NCBI GenBank assembly: GCA_902826065.1
Contig: CADEDM010000030.1
Location: forward strand, 1 to 35,888
Origin: an uncultured Acidobacteriota bacterium
GTDB taxonomy: Bacteria > Acidobacteriota > Vicinamibacteria > Vicinamibacterales > UBA2999
Length of the DNA: 35,888 nt
Reading direction: 5' to 3'
The position numbers were made by a program, and so were the translations under genes. Shown here piece after piece: positions 6,463 to 15,095 of this stretch. The notes beneath the pieces were generated by a model that saw only the letters and a program-made list of their open reading frames with translations, did not search any database and was not told the origin of the DNA. The first letter of the stretch is position 1, and every line of letters begins with the position of its first letter.

Positions 6463-8232
6463 ATGCGCGCGTCGAACGTCGTTCTCGTGATGGCTGGACT
6501 GACGGCGCTCTCGCTGAGCGTGGTCGATGCGCGACAGCGTCCCGCGCCGCCGCCTCCTCCGGCGCCGCCGCTGCCGATGCCGGCGATCCTCAAGAGCTAT
6601 CCGCCGGTGACCGACGAGCGGCTGAAGCGGCCGACCGACGGCGACTGGCTCATGATCCGCCGCACCTACGACGGTTGGGGGTACAGCCCGCTCGAGCAGA
6701 TCACCGCGGCCAACGTGGCGCGGCTGCAGCCGGTGTGGTCGTTTTCCACCGGCGCCACCAACGGCCACGAGGCGCCGCCGCTCGTGAACGGCGGGGTGAT
6801 GTTCGTGTCGACCCCCGGCAACCAGGTGATCGCCATCGACGCGAAGCGCGGGACGCTGCTGTGGCGCTACCGGCTGCCCATCCCCGAGGACGCGGTGGTG
6901 ATGCATCCCACCTCGCGCGGCGTCGCGCTGCACGGCGACAAGGTGTACCTCGCCGCCAACCAGGGCGTGCTGGTGGCTCTCGACGCGCGCACCGGCAAGG
7001 AAGTGTGGACCGCCGATGTCGGCGGCAACGACGCCGGCTACTACATGACGCTGGCGCCGCTCATCGCGGAAGGCGTCGTGATGATCGGCGCGTCGGGCGG
7101 CGAGTTCGGCATCCGCGGCTTCGTCGCCGCTTTCGATCTCGCCACCGGCAAGCAGGCGTGGAAGACCTACACGGTGCCGGCGCCGGGCGAGCCCGGCAGC
7201 GAGACGTGGCCGAAAGGCGACCAGTGGAAGACCGGCGGCGCGCCGGTATGGGTGACCGGCAACTACGACGCCGAGACGGGCATCGCCTACTGGGGCACCG
7301 GCAATGGCGGCCCGTGGATGGGCGATCAGCGCCCGGGCGACAACCTCTACACCGCGTCGACGGTCGCGCTCGAGGTGAAGACCGGACGCATCCGCGGCCA
7401 TTTTCAGTACCACCCGAACGACTCGTGGGACTGGGACGAGGTGTCGCCGCCCATCCTGGTCGACTTCCAGCGCAACGGCCGCACCGTGAAGGGCCTCGTG
7501 AACGTGGCCCGCAACGGCTACCTGTGGTTCCTCGAGCGCGGCGCCGGCCCGATCAAGTTCGTGCAGGGGATGCCGTACGTGAAGCACACGGTCTTCCGCG
7601 GCCTCGATCCGGTCACCGGCCGGCCCGACGTCGACCCCGAACGCAAGCCCGCCACCGGCAAGAAGGCCGACGACATCTGCCCGTCGCACTGGGGCGGCAA
7701 GAACTGGCCGCCGATCGCTTTCAGCCCGAAGACGCGGATGATCTACATCCCCGCCAACGAGAACCTGTGCGACTGGCTCACCGGCGCCGAGGTCGAGTAC
7801 GAAGCGGGCGAGCGCTTCATCGGCGCGACCAGCGGCATGAAGCTGGCGGCGGGCGCCGATCACGTCGGCGAGGTGCAGGCCTGGAACGTCGACACCGGCA
7901 AGCGCGTGTGGACGCACCCGTACCCGACGTCGGCCACGTGGGGCTCGATGCTCGTCACCGGCGGCGGCGTCGTCTTCTCGGGCGGCACCAACGACCGCAA
8001 GCTGCATGCCTTCGACGCGGCCACCGGCAAGGTGCTGTGGGAGTTCCCGACCAACTCGGGGATCCTCGCGCCGCCGTCGTCGTTCACGATCGACGGCAAG
8101 CAGTACATCGCCATCCAGTCGGGGTGGGGCATCGACTCGCGCGGGATGCAGTCGCGCCTCAACACGATCACCAACGGCGCCTACCCCGAGGTGCCCGAAG
8201 GTGGCGCCGTCTGGGTGTTCGCGCTGCCGTAG
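6463..8232 (+). CDS. PQQ-dependent alcohol dehydrogenase-type quinoprotein (lanthanide-type active site)
   Basis: 589 residues with a signal peptide (MRASNVVLVMAGLTALSLSV). It is an eight-bladed quinoprotein propeller with the usual VIAIDAKRGTLLWRY and LVALDARTGKEVWTADV blade motifs. The metal ligands known from methanol dehydrogenase align: Glu214 in GASGGEFG, Asn281 in GTGNGGPW, and Asp323, the probable catalytic base, in SWDWDE. Asp325, two residues later, is the extra acidic residue that marks lanthanide-dependent (XoxF/PedH-like) enzymes; Ca enzymes usually have a small residue there. I see no adjacent Cys-Cys pair and no C-terminal CxxCH haem domain, so electrons need a separate acceptor. 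The Rieske protein encoded just upstream is the obvious candidate. The substrate is unknown. GGAGG lies before the ATG. Confidence 0.9.
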   Translation: MRASNVVLVMAGLTALSLSVVDARQRPAPPPPPAPPLPMPAILKSYPPVTDERLKRPTDGDWLMIRRTYDGWGYSPLEQITAANVARLQPVWSFSTGATNGHEAPPLVNGGVMFVSTPGNQVIAIDAKRGTLLWRYRLPIPEDAVVMHPTSRGVALHGDKVYLAANQGVLVALDARTGKEVWTADVGGNDAGYYMTLAPLIAEGVVMIGASGGEFGIRGFVAAFDLATGKQAWKTYTVPAPGEPGSETWPKGDQWKTGGAPVWVTGNYDAETGIAYWGTGNGGPWMGDQRPGDNLYTASTVALEVKTGRIRGHFQYHPNDSWDWDEVSPPILVDFQRNGRTVKGLVNVARNGYLWFLERGAGPIKFVQGMPYVKHTVFRGLDPVTGRPDVDPERKPATGKKADDICPSHWGGKNWPPIAFSPKTRMIYIPANENLCDWLTGAEVEYEAGERFIGATSGMKLAAGADHVGEVQAWNVDTGKRVWTHPYPTSATWGSMLVTGGGVVFSGGTNDRKLHAFDAATGKVLWEFPTNSGILAPPSSFTIDGKQYIAIQSGWGIDSRGMQSRLNTITNGAYPEVPEGGAVWVFALP

Positions 8233-8275
8233 AGTCCGCGTGATCGGGCGGCGCGCCTTGCCCCGACGCCGCTGA

Positions 8276-9226
8276 TCAGCGAAGGGCGTCGAGGCCCGAT
8301 CGGCGTCGCACGGCATTGACCAGATTGCCGCGCCGGCCGTGGCGCAGCGCGAAGTACGGCGCGTGCGGATGCACGCCCAGCGCCATGGCCGCGGCCGCCA
8401 TCGGCCGGAACAGCCAGCCACGCACCGCGCCCAGCGTCGACACGCCGAAGCGGACCGTATTGGCATCGCGCTCGCCGGCGAGGGCGGCGCGCTCGAGCGC
8501 GATCTCGCGGAAAGCCGCGTCACGGCGCAGGCGTTCCGCGGCATAGAGGTGTTCCGGCGACGCTGCCGTCGAGTAGCCGGCGCGCATGCTGGCCGGAATC
8601 GCCAGCGCCGTCACCCGCGGCAGCACGCGCATCGTCGCGCCGGACCGCCACGCTCGCCACAGCCAGTCCTGCGACGACGTCACGAACGTCTCGCGCGCCG
8701 GGCGCCACGGGCCGACGCGCTCGGCGAGGGCGCGGGTCATCACCCAGGCCGACGCGAAGACGAACAGCCGCGGGTCGTAGGCGTCGGTCAGCGGCACGCC
8801 GCTCAACCGGCAGGTCCAGCGATCGCCGGCCAGGTCGTCGGCGGAGGCCGGCAGCATCACGAGCAGCGGCGACCACACGAAGCTGGCGCCCGTCTGCTCG
8901 AGTCGCGCGATCGCCGCGGCCAGGTGATCGGGGAAATAGAGATCGTCGTGGTTCAAGTACGCGATGTAGCGGCCGCGCGCCTGCCGCAGCCCCTCGTTGT
9001 TCGGCGCCGACTGCTCGCCGGCATTGGCCGGCAGGTTCGTGAACGAGATCCTCGAGTCGCCGATCGCGCCGACCATCTCCGCGGTGTCGTCGGTGCAGTG
9101 ATCCCCGACCACCAGGTGCTCCCAGTCGTCGAGCGTCGAACGTCGGACGCTGTCGATCGCGTGCCGCAGCACCTGGCTGCGGTTGTACGTAGCGGTGATC
9201 ACCGAGACGAGGGGGCCGTCGCGCAT
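8276..9226 (-). CDS. Family 2 glycosyltransferase
   Basis: 316 residues, GT-A fold inverting glycosyltransferase. The N-terminus PLVSVITATYNRSQVLRHAI is the classic nucleotide-sugar binding start. DDTAEMV follows at about 43-49, and the DxD-like motif NHDDLYFPDHL lies at about 93-103. SQDWLWRAW near 186-194 is at the position of the acceptor/ED motif. No transmembrane helix is evident. It is divergent from an FAD oxidoreductase with 12 bp between start codons, so both may serve one cell-surface glycan pathway (inference). The acceptor and donor sugars cannot be read from the sequence. It converges on the quinoprotein gene, ending 43 bp from it. Confidence 0.85.
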   Translation of the reverse strand: MRDGPLVSVITATYNRSQVLRHAIDSVRRSTLDDWEHLVVGDHCTDDTAEMVGAIGDSRISFTNLPANAGEQSAPNNEGLRQARGRYIAYLNHDDLYFPDHLAAAIARLEQTGASFVWSPLLVMLPASADDLAGDRWTCRLSGVPLTDAYDPRLFVFASAWVMTRALAERVGPWRPARETFVTSSQDWLWRAWRSGATMRVLPRVTALAIPASMRAGYSTAASPEHLYAAERLRRDAAFREIALERAALAGERDANTVRFGVSTLGAVRGWLFRPMAAAAMALGVHPHAPYFALRHGRRGNLVNAVRRRSGLDALR

Positions 9227-9231
9227 ACAAT
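9226..9231 (+). promoter_or_regulatory. -10 element of the FAD oxidoreductase gene
   Basis: TACAAT is one base from consensus and ends 7 nt before the GTG start at 9239, as for leaderless mRNAs. It overlaps the start codon of the divergent glycosyltransferase by one base. Confidence 0.55.
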
Positions 9232-9238
9232 CGCGATC

Positions 9239-10438
9239 GTGACACACGTGGCGGTGCTGGGCGGCGGCATCATGGGCTGCGCCACTGCGGTACTGCTCGC
9301 ACGTCGCGGCGTCGACGTGACGCTCTTCGAGGCGGCCGATCGCGTGCTGGCGCGCGCGAGCCGCTGGAACGAAGGCAAGATCCACCTCGGCTACCTCTAT
9401 GCCGGCGATCGCACGCTGAACACCGCGCGTCGCCTGATGCCGGGCGGGTTGGCGTTCCGCCGCATCACCGAGACGTTGCTCGAGCAATCGATCGCGCCGG
9501 CCATCGGCGCCGACGACGAGGTCTATCTCGTGCATCGCGCGTCGGTGGCGAGCGTCAGGGCGACGGCGCAGTATCTGGCCGCGGTGGCGTCGCTCGTGCG
9601 CGAGCACGCCGAGGTCGCCGGCAGCGTGGCCCCCGATGCCGGCCGCGCCCCCGCGACGCTCGCGTCGACGGACCTCGCGCGGATCACCGACAGCGCCGAC
9701 ATCGTGGCCGGGTTTCGTGTGGCCGAACGCTCGGTCTCCACGAACTGGATCGCCGATCGGCTCGAAGCCGTCGTGGCCGCGACGCCGCGCCTGCGGCTGC
9801 GGCTCGGCGCGCGCGTGGCCGCCGTGACGCCAGCCGCCGATCGCACCGATCGCTTCCACGTCCAGACGGCCGAGGATCGCGACGGCCCGTACGACGCGGT
9901 GGTCAACGCGCTGTGGGAGGGCCGGCTCGCCATCGACCGCACGATGGGACTATCTCCGCCGGCCGAATTCTCGCACCGCTATCGCGTTGCGGCGTTCGTG
10001 CGGCTCTCGCAGCCGGTCGATGTGCCCAGCGTGGTGATTGGCACCGGGCCGTTCGGCGACGCCAAGCGCTACGGCGAGCGCGACGTCTACCTGTCGTGGT
10101 ACCCGGCCGGACTGCTCGACGAATCCGACGCGCTGGCGCCGCCGACCGAGCCGCGCGGGAGCGCCGACGTCGACGCGCGCCTGCTGATCGATATCACCAC
10201 CCAGCTGGGCAGCATCGTGCCGGCGGTCCGGCAGGTGCTCTCGAATACCGACCATGCGTCCATCCGCGGCGGCTGGGTCTATGCGAATGGCCGCGGCTCG
10301 CTCTCCCAACCGTGGTCCACGCTGCATCGGCGCGACCGCGTCGGCATCCACCGCGTGGGCCGCTACCTGTCGGTCGACACCGGCAAGTACTCGATCGCGC
10401 CGTGGCTGGCGCAGCAGGTCGTCGACCAGCTCGTCTGA
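9239..10438 (+). CDS. FAD-dependent oxidoreductase (DAO/glycine-oxidase-like)
   Basis: 399 residues. Dinucleotide-binding fold at the N-terminus: VAVLGGGIMGCATAVLLARRGVDVTLFEA (GxGxxG with the terminal acidic residue at about 32). SRWNEGKIHLGYLY at about 41-54 is typical of a D-amino-acid-oxidase-like subfamily often found in polysaccharide clusters. VVNALWEGRLAID near 221-233 is the second FAD-contacting segment. I chose GTG 9239 because the fold begins at once, no Shine-Dalgarno is present, and TACAAT ends 7 nt upstream. The divergent glycosyltransferase suggests a joint role in glycan modification, but the substrate is unknown. The DUF411 gene follows after 32 nt. Confidence 0.82.
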   Translation: MTHVAVLGGGIMGCATAVLLARRGVDVTLFEAADRVLARASRWNEGKIHLGYLYAGDRTLNTARRLMPGGLAFRRITETLLEQSIAPAIGADDEVYLVHRASVASVRATAQYLAAVASLVREHAEVAGSVAPDAGRAPATLASTDLARITDSADIVAGFRVAERSVSTNWIADRLEAVVAATPRLRLRLGARVAAVTPAADRTDRFHVQTAEDRDGPYDAVVNALWEGRLAIDRTMGLSPPAEFSHRYRVAAFVRLSQPVDVPSVVIGTGPFGDAKRYGERDVYLSWYPAGLLDESDALAPPTEPRGSADVDARLLIDITTQLGSIVPAVRQVLSNTDHASIRGGWVYANGRGSLSQPWSTLHRRDRVGIHRVGRYLSVDTGKYSIAPWLAQQVVDQLV

Positions 10439-10470
10439 GCGCCCCGCCAGGCGTGTGGCAGACTAGATCC

Positions 10471-10941
10471 ATGCGTTCCCGCGTGTTCACGATCGCCATC
10501 ACCGCCGTCGCCGCCACCGGCCTCGGCCTCGCCGTCCAGGCGCAGAAGCCCGCGCCGGCGCCGACCAAGGTCGTCGTCTACAAGTCTCCGACCTGCGGCT
10601 GCTGCAGCAACTGGGTCGCGCACCTGCGCACCGCCGGCTTCCAGGTGGAGGCCCACGACGTGACCGACGCGCGGCTCGCCGCCGTGGCCGCGGAGGCCGG
10701 CGTGACCGACAACCTGCGCTCGTGCCACACCGCCAAAGTCGACGGCTACACGGTGGAAGGCCACGTGCCGGCCGCCGACATCCAGAAGATGCTGAAGGAG
10801 CGGCCGAAGATCACCGGCATCGCCGCGCCCGGCATGCCGATGGGCTCGCCCGGCATGGAGCAGGGCGGTGCGAAGGATCCGTACGACACGGTCGCGTTCA
10901 CGAAGGGCGGCGCGACGTCGGTCTACGTGCGTCACCGCTGA
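10471..10941 (+). CDS. DUF411 (CopG-like) exported copper-binding protein
   Basis: 156 residues with a signal peptide ending near VQAQ. The mature part has a thioredoxin-like start VVVYKSPTCGCCSNWVAHL (C42, C44, C45), then NLRSCHTAKVDGYTVEGHVP (C85, H86, H98) and the GMPMGSPGME loop at about 121-130. These are the DUF411 signatures. The family includes CopG, a periplasmic copper-resistance protein that binds a Cys-bridged copper cluster. All the usual ligands are present here. No copper efflux gene is adjacent, and the gene stands alone between the FAD oxidoreductase and the convergent permease. CAGACT ends 6 nt before the ATG, so the transcript may be leaderless. Its exact function here is uncertain. 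Confidence 0.88.
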   Translation: MRSRVFTIAITAVAATGLGLAVQAQKPAPAPTKVVVYKSPTCGCCSNWVAHLRTAGFQVEAHDVTDARLAAVAAEAGVTDNLRSCHTAKVDGYTVEGHVPAADIQKMLKERPKITGIAAPGMPMGSPGMEQGGAKDPYDTVAFTKGGATSVYVRHR

Positions 10942-10947
10942 CGCCGG

Positions 10948-13593
10948 TCACTCCGCGCGCAACGACCGGGCGGCGTCGATGCGCGACGCCCGCCACGCCG
11001 GCAGCGCGCAGGCGACGACGCCGGTCCCCAGCAGCAGCGCCGCCGCGGCCGTGAGCGTGGCCGGATCGGCCGGCCGGACGTCGAAGAGCAGGCTGGTCAT
11101 CGCCCGCAACACCACGAGCCCGCCGGCGAGGCCGACGACGAGTCCGGCGATCACGGGCTGCAATCCGCTGGCGAACACCATCTGCCGTATCGCCGCGGCC
11201 TTCGCGCCCAGGGCGAGACGGATGCCGATCTCCATCCGCCGCTGCGCCACCGTGACGCTGAGCGCCCCGTAGAGGCCGACGGCCGCGAGCAGCAGCGCCG
11301 TGGCTGCAAACGCCCCCAGGACCCACGCCACGAACCGCCGCGTGGCGGTCGTCGCAGCCACGACGTCGTCGTAGCTGCCGATGTCGGTGACCGGCTGCGC
11401 CGGATCGACGTCGCGCACGACCGCGCGCACCGCCCCGGCCAGCGCCAGCGGATCGCCCGCCGTCTTCACCACCAGCGTCATCAGCGTCTCGGCCCACGCC
11501 CACTGGGCCTGCGGCACGTAGACCTGCGGCCCGGCCGGCTTGTCGAGGCCGCGATGGCGGACGTCGCCCACGATGCCGACGATCGTGCGCGGCTGACCGC
11601 CCGGTCCGCCGAGGATGACCTGATGCCCGATCGGGTCGTCGCCGGCGAAGAGCGTGTCGGCGGCTTCGCGGTTGACGAGGGCCACGGGCGCCGCGCCGAT
11701 GCCATCAGTCGCGTCGATGAGCCGCCCCCGCAGCAGCGGCACGCCGAGCGTCGCGAAGTAGTCGCTGGTCACGACGAAGCGATCGGCAGACGGCGCGTCG
11801 GCGGGATTCGCGGTCATGCGGCCCACGATGTGGAAGCCGAAGCCGTCGATGTCGCGGCTGAGCGGCAGGACCGTGACCGACGACGCGGACTGCACTCCGG
11901 GCAGCGCCCGCACGCGGGTGAGGACGTCGTCGTAGAACGCCACCGCGGTGCGGATCTGCTGCGGTGTCTCGCCTTCGCGGAAGCGCGCGCCGCCCGCCCA
12001 CAGCTTCATCGTGAGCACCCGTTCGGTCTGCACGCCCGGGGCGACCGCCAGCAGTCTCGAGACGCTGCGCACCAGCACGCCCGAGGCGACCAGGAGTATC
12101 GCCGCCATCGCGACGTTGCCGGCGACGATGAACGCACGCGCTTTCCAGATGCCGGTACCGGCAGTGCGTCGTCCGGCGCCGCGGATGGCGTCCGCCGCGT
12201 CGTGTCGACCGAGCTGGCGCAGCGGCGCCAGTCCGAAGACGACCCCGCTCGCCAGCGCCAACATCACCGCCACGGCGGCGGCGCGCGCGTCGAGCGAGAG
12301 CGCGCCCAGGCGCGGCAGCGCCGCGGGCCCGTAGGTGGCCACCAGCCGCACCGCGGCCCACGCCGGCGCCAGGCCGACCAGCGCGCCCGCACCGGAGAGC
12401 AGCACTGCCTCGGTCAGGAGCTGTCGGGCCAGCCGCACCCGCGTCACGCCCAGCGCGGCCCGTATCGCCACCTCGCCTGTCCGCTCGCTGGCGCGCAGGA
12501 GCAGCAGGCTCGCGACGTTGGCGCACGCCACCAAGAACAACAGCCCGACGCCGCCGGCCAGGAGCAGCAGGGCCGGACGCACGGGACCGAGGAACAGGTC
12601 CGACAGCGTCCGCACCTGGGCGCCGGGATTGGTGTAGTCGCGGGGACTGGCGGCCGCCATCTCGCGGTAGAACCCGCTCAACTCAGCCTGGGCGGATGCG
12701 GTGGTGTGGCCGTCGGCCAGCCGGCCGATGACGACCAGGTGCCGGCAGGTGCGGCACGCGAACTCGGCCGCCGGGTCGTAGCCGAGCGGGAACCACAGTG
12801 CCGCGTTGCCATAGAGGCGCGCGGCGACGATGTCGTCGAAGTCGCGCGGCATCACGCCGACGACGGTGTAGGGCTGCCCGCCGATGTCGACGACGCGGCC
12901 GATGGTGGCCGGATCCGCGCGAAACCGCCGGCGCCACAGGGCGTCGCTCAGGATCGCGACGCGACGAGCGGCCCCGGGCTGATCCTCGGCGGCCGTGAAA
13001 GCGCGTCCGAGCGCCGGCGTCACGCCGATCATCGAGAAGTAGTCGGCCGAGACCCGCATCGCGTTCAGCCGCTCCGCGTCCTGCCCGTCTTCCGTGAACG
13101 TCGCCGTCGACTGCGTGGCCGCCACCAGATGGCTGACACTGCGTGCGCGCGTCCTGAGATCGAGGAACGAGAGGTAGCCGGTGTTGCCGCCCCGGCCATC
13201 GCCACGCGTCTCGCCCACGAACACGAGCCGGTCGGCGTCGCGGTAGTCGAGCGGCGCGAGCAGCACGCCGTCGACGACCGTGAACATCGCGACGCTGGCG
13301 CCGATGCCGAGCGCCACCGTGACGACCGCCGTCAGCGTGTGCGCGGGACGGGCGACCATCGCGCGCCAGGCCACGCGCAGATCGCGCCACAGGATGTCGA
13401 GATGTTCGCGTGGCGCCACGCGGACCACGTCGGCGGCGGTCGCGAGCCACAGCGCGACGAGCGGGCCGCGACGTCCACGACGCCGGGCCTCGCGCGCCTC
13501 GGCCTGGAACGTGGCCTCGGCATCACGGGCGTAGCCGTCGCGGAACTCCGACGGCAGCAGGCGCAGCAGGGCGCGGAAGAGGCGGGGCGCCAT
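10948..13593 (-). CDS. Orphan MacB/FtsX-type ABC permease (acidobacterial ADOP family)
   Basis: 881 residues. The N-terminal cytosolic extension LFRALLRLLPSEFRDGYARDAEATF (about 5-29) is typical of the duplicated orphan permeases of Acidobacteria. TM1 (TLTAVVTVALGIGASVAMFTV) is followed by a large periplasmic MacB-core domain (about 110-300). Three helices come next (LLLLAGGVGLLFLVACANV, LSGAGALVGLAPAWAAV, VAVMLALASGVVFGL), then a second TM, a second periplasmic domain and three final helices, ending in RASRIDAARSLRAE. This is two MacB-like halves fused in one chain. No ATPase gene is adjacent, which is usual for the family. Its start codon overlaps the padR stop (TGATG), so the two are translationally coupled. 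Efflux or lipoprotein mechanics are likely; the substrate is unknown. Confidence 0.92.
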   Translation of the reverse strand: MAPRLFRALLRLLPSEFRDGYARDAEATFQAEAREARRRGRRGPLVALWLATAADVVRVAPREHLDILWRDLRVAWRAMVARPAHTLTAVVTVALGIGASVAMFTVVDGVLLAPLDYRDADRLVFVGETRGDGRGGNTGYLSFLDLRTRARSVSHLVAATQSTATFTEDGQDAERLNAMRVSADYFSMIGVTPALGRAFTAAEDQPGAARRVAILSDALWRRRFRADPATIGRVVDIGGQPYTVVGVMPRDFDDIVAARLYGNAALWFPLGYDPAAEFACRTCRHLVVIGRLADGHTTASAQAELSGFYREMAAASPRDYTNPGAQVRTLSDLFLGPVRPALLLLAGGVGLLFLVACANVASLLLLRASERTGEVAIRAALGVTRVRLARQLLTEAVLLSGAGALVGLAPAWAAVRLVATYGPAALPRLGALSLDARAAAVAVMLALASGVVFGLAPLRQLGRHDAADAIRGAGRRTAGTGIWKARAFIVAGNVAMAAILLVASGVLVRSVSRLLAVAPGVQTERVLTMKLWAGGARFREGETPQQIRTAVAFYDDVLTRVRALPGVQSASSVTVLPLSRDIDGFGFHIVGRMTANPADAPSADRFVVTSDYFATLGVPLLRGRLIDATDGIGAAPVALVNREAADTLFAGDDPIGHQVILGGPGGQPRTIVGIVGDVRHRGLDKPAGPQVYVPQAQWAWAETLMTLVVKTAGDPLALAGAVRAVVRDVDPAQPVTDIGSYDDVVAATTATRRFVAWVLGAFAATALLLAAVGLYGALSVTVAQRRMEIGIRLALGAKAAAIRQMVFASGLQPVIAGLVVGLAGGLVVLRAMTSLLFDVRPADPATLTAAAALLLGTGVVACALPAWRASRIDAARSLRAE

Positions 13594-13940
13594 CAGATCG
13601 TTCCCAGCTTGGCGCGGGCCTGGGCCAGCGTGTCGGCCATGCGCCGCGTCTCGGCCACGGCCACGGCCCGGCCGCGGTCGGTGAGCCGGTAGTAGCGGCG
13701 GCGTTCGTCGTCGAGCGCCGGATCCGGCCGCGCGTCCGACTCCGCGATCAGGCCGTCGTCGACGAAGCGGCGAATCACGGTGTAGAGCGTGCCGGCGCGC
13801 AGCCTGACGGCGCCGTCGGTGCGGCGGGCCACTTCCTTGATTACCGCGTAGCCGTGCTTCTCGCCGTCGGCGAGCGCCACGAGCACCTGGAACATCGCCG
13901 GGGTGAGTGGCAGGAAGGGAGACGGGTCGAATCGCGCCAT
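13593..13940 (-). CDS. PadR-family transcriptional regulator
   Basis: 115 residues, close to the minimal PadR length. The winged helix runs from about 12 to 85: LTPAMFQVLVALADGEKHGYAVIKEV, then VRLRAGTLYTVIRRFVDDGLI as recognition region, and RRRYYRLTDRGRAVA as wing. The short C-terminal helix would dimerise. Its TGA overlaps the permease ATG by one base, so it very probably regulates that permease. A perfect 9-bp inverted repeat (13949-13973) lies just before its start, and TATAGT in the near half-site ends 9 nt before the ATG. Autorepression that also silences the permease is the natural reading; the inducer is unknown. Confidence 0.93.
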   Translation of the reverse strand: MARFDPSPFLPLTPAMFQVLVALADGEKHGYAVIKEVARRTDGAVRLRAGTLYTVIRRFVDDGLIAESDARPDPALDDERRRYYRLTDRGRAVAVAETRRMADTLAQARAKLGTI

Positions 13941-13948
13941 GGTGGATA

Positions 13949-13973
13949 GACTATATCGACAATGGATATAGTC
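13949..13973. promoter_or_regulatory. Palindromic PadR operator overlapping the promoter
   Basis: GACTATATC, 7-bp spacer, GATATAGTC: a perfect 9+9 inverted repeat with centres 16 bp apart. On the minus strand the near half-site contains TATAGT (13955-13950), which is also the likely -10 of padR, so a bound dimer would block polymerase. It is the most AT-rich spot in the neighbourhood. Confidence 0.8.
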
Positions 13974-14087
13974 GAGAGAGACGCGACACGGCCCCTGAAA
14001 GTTCCCAGGGATGAGCCGCGGGGCGATGCCCGCCGGCGCCGGGAGCGCGTTTCCTCGCACCGGCGCGTGAAGCTCTGAGCGCCCAAT

Positions 14088-15095
14088 TCAACCGCGCTGC
14101 GATCGCACCGCCCAGCGCAGCTTCGCAGAAGCCGCCCGCCGGTCCGCGAACGTCTCGTCCTTCTGCGCGCGGATGGCCTCGCGCGCGATCGACGAATAGA
14201 GGCCGGACCGGTGCCCTGCCTGAAACGCCTTCTTCACCCGGCGATCCTCGCCTGAGTGGAACGTGAGGATCGCGACGCGGCCGCCCGGCGCAAGGCATAG
14301 AGGCAGCGCGTCGAGCAGGCGATCGAGCGCCGTCAGCTCGTCGTTCACGGCGATCCGCAGCGCCTGCATCGTGCGGCGCACCGACAGCTTCACCGCGGCC
14401 TTCGTGATTCCGGCGTAGGCCCCCGTCAGGCCCGTTCGCACGCTCCGTTCGAGCGCGTGGGTGGTGGTCACGCGGCCGTCTTTCAGGAGCCGCGCGACGA
14501 GAACGGCGTGCGGTTCATCCGCGTTCGCCTCGAGCAGCGCCGCCAGCGTGTCGACGTCGAGCCGATCGATGAGTGCGGCGGCCGTCTCGGCGCCGCTGCC
14601 CTGGTCCATCCGCAGATCGAGCGGCCCGACTCCCTTGTAGTGGAAGCCGCGCGACGGATCGTCGAGTTGCATCGCCGAGACGCCGAGGTCGACGAGCACC
14701 AGGTCCGCGCGGCTGCCTCCAGCGTCGGTCAGCACTGACGGCAAGTCTGCGAACGACGCGTGGCGGCTCACGAAGACGTCGGATTCGAAGCCAGCCTCGC
14801 GGAGACGTGCCGACGTGCGTGCCAGCTCGCGGCGATCGAGATCCAGGCCGATGAGGCGCCCGCGTGGTGCGATGTGCGCGAGCAGCGCGTGGGCGTGGCC
14901 GCCGCCGCCGAGCGTCGCGTCCAGGACGTGATCGCCCGCGCGCGGCGCGAGCACCCGCAGCACCTCATGCAGCAGTAGAGGGCGGTGAGAGCTGCGTGAG
15001 AGCACGGCTGCCAGCACGTCGCCGCGGATCGGGGAGGCGCCGGAGCGTGCGCGCGGGAACCGCTGGCGCCGATTGCGATGCTGCGGCGGGGGCAC
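14088..15095 (-). CDS. rsmH: 16S rRNA (cytosine1402-N4)-methyltransferase
   Basis: 335 residues. It methylates C1402 in the decoding centre of 16S rRNA using S-adenosylmethionine. Signatures: HRPLLLHEVLRVL (about 37-49), SAM motif LDATLGGGGHAHALL (about 58-72), LIGLDLDRREL, LVLVDLGVSAMQLDDPSRGF (about 131-150), LDLRMDQG, and ILTFHSGEDRRVKKAF near 273-288. The usual length is about 300-320; the excess is a basic N-terminal extension of about 36 residues. The GTG start at 15095 is supported by TACGAT ending 8 nt upstream. It stands alone: no mraZ, ftsL or ftsI is next to it, although rsmH usually sits in the division cluster. The genome may hold a second copy there. Confidence 0.92.
   Translation of the reverse strand: MPPPQHRNRRQRFPRARSGASPIRGDVLAAVLSRSSHRPLLLHEVLRVLAPRAGDHVLDATLGGGGHAHALLAHIAPRGRLIGLDLDRRELARTSARLREAGFESDVFVSRHASFADLPSVLTDAGGSRADLVLVDLGVSAMQLDDPSRGFHYKGVGPLDLRMDQGSGAETAAALIDRLDVDTLAALLEANADEPHAVLVARLLKDGRVTTTHALERSVRTGLTGAYAGITKAAVKLSVRRTMQALRIAVNDELTALDRLLDALPLCLAPGGRVAILTFHSGEDRRVKKAFQAGHRSGLYSSIAREAIRAQKDETFADRRAASAKLRWAVRSQRG

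Noticed and set aside
6382-8544. Open frame of 720 codons on the minus strand across the quinoprotein gene
   Set aside because: Low-complexity His/Arg/Ala translation; the plus strand encodes a full PQQ enzyme with all metal ligands.
11554-13692. Open frame of 712 codons on the plus strand across the permease gene
   Set aside because: Arg/His/Gln-rich composition without motifs; antisense shadow of the permease.
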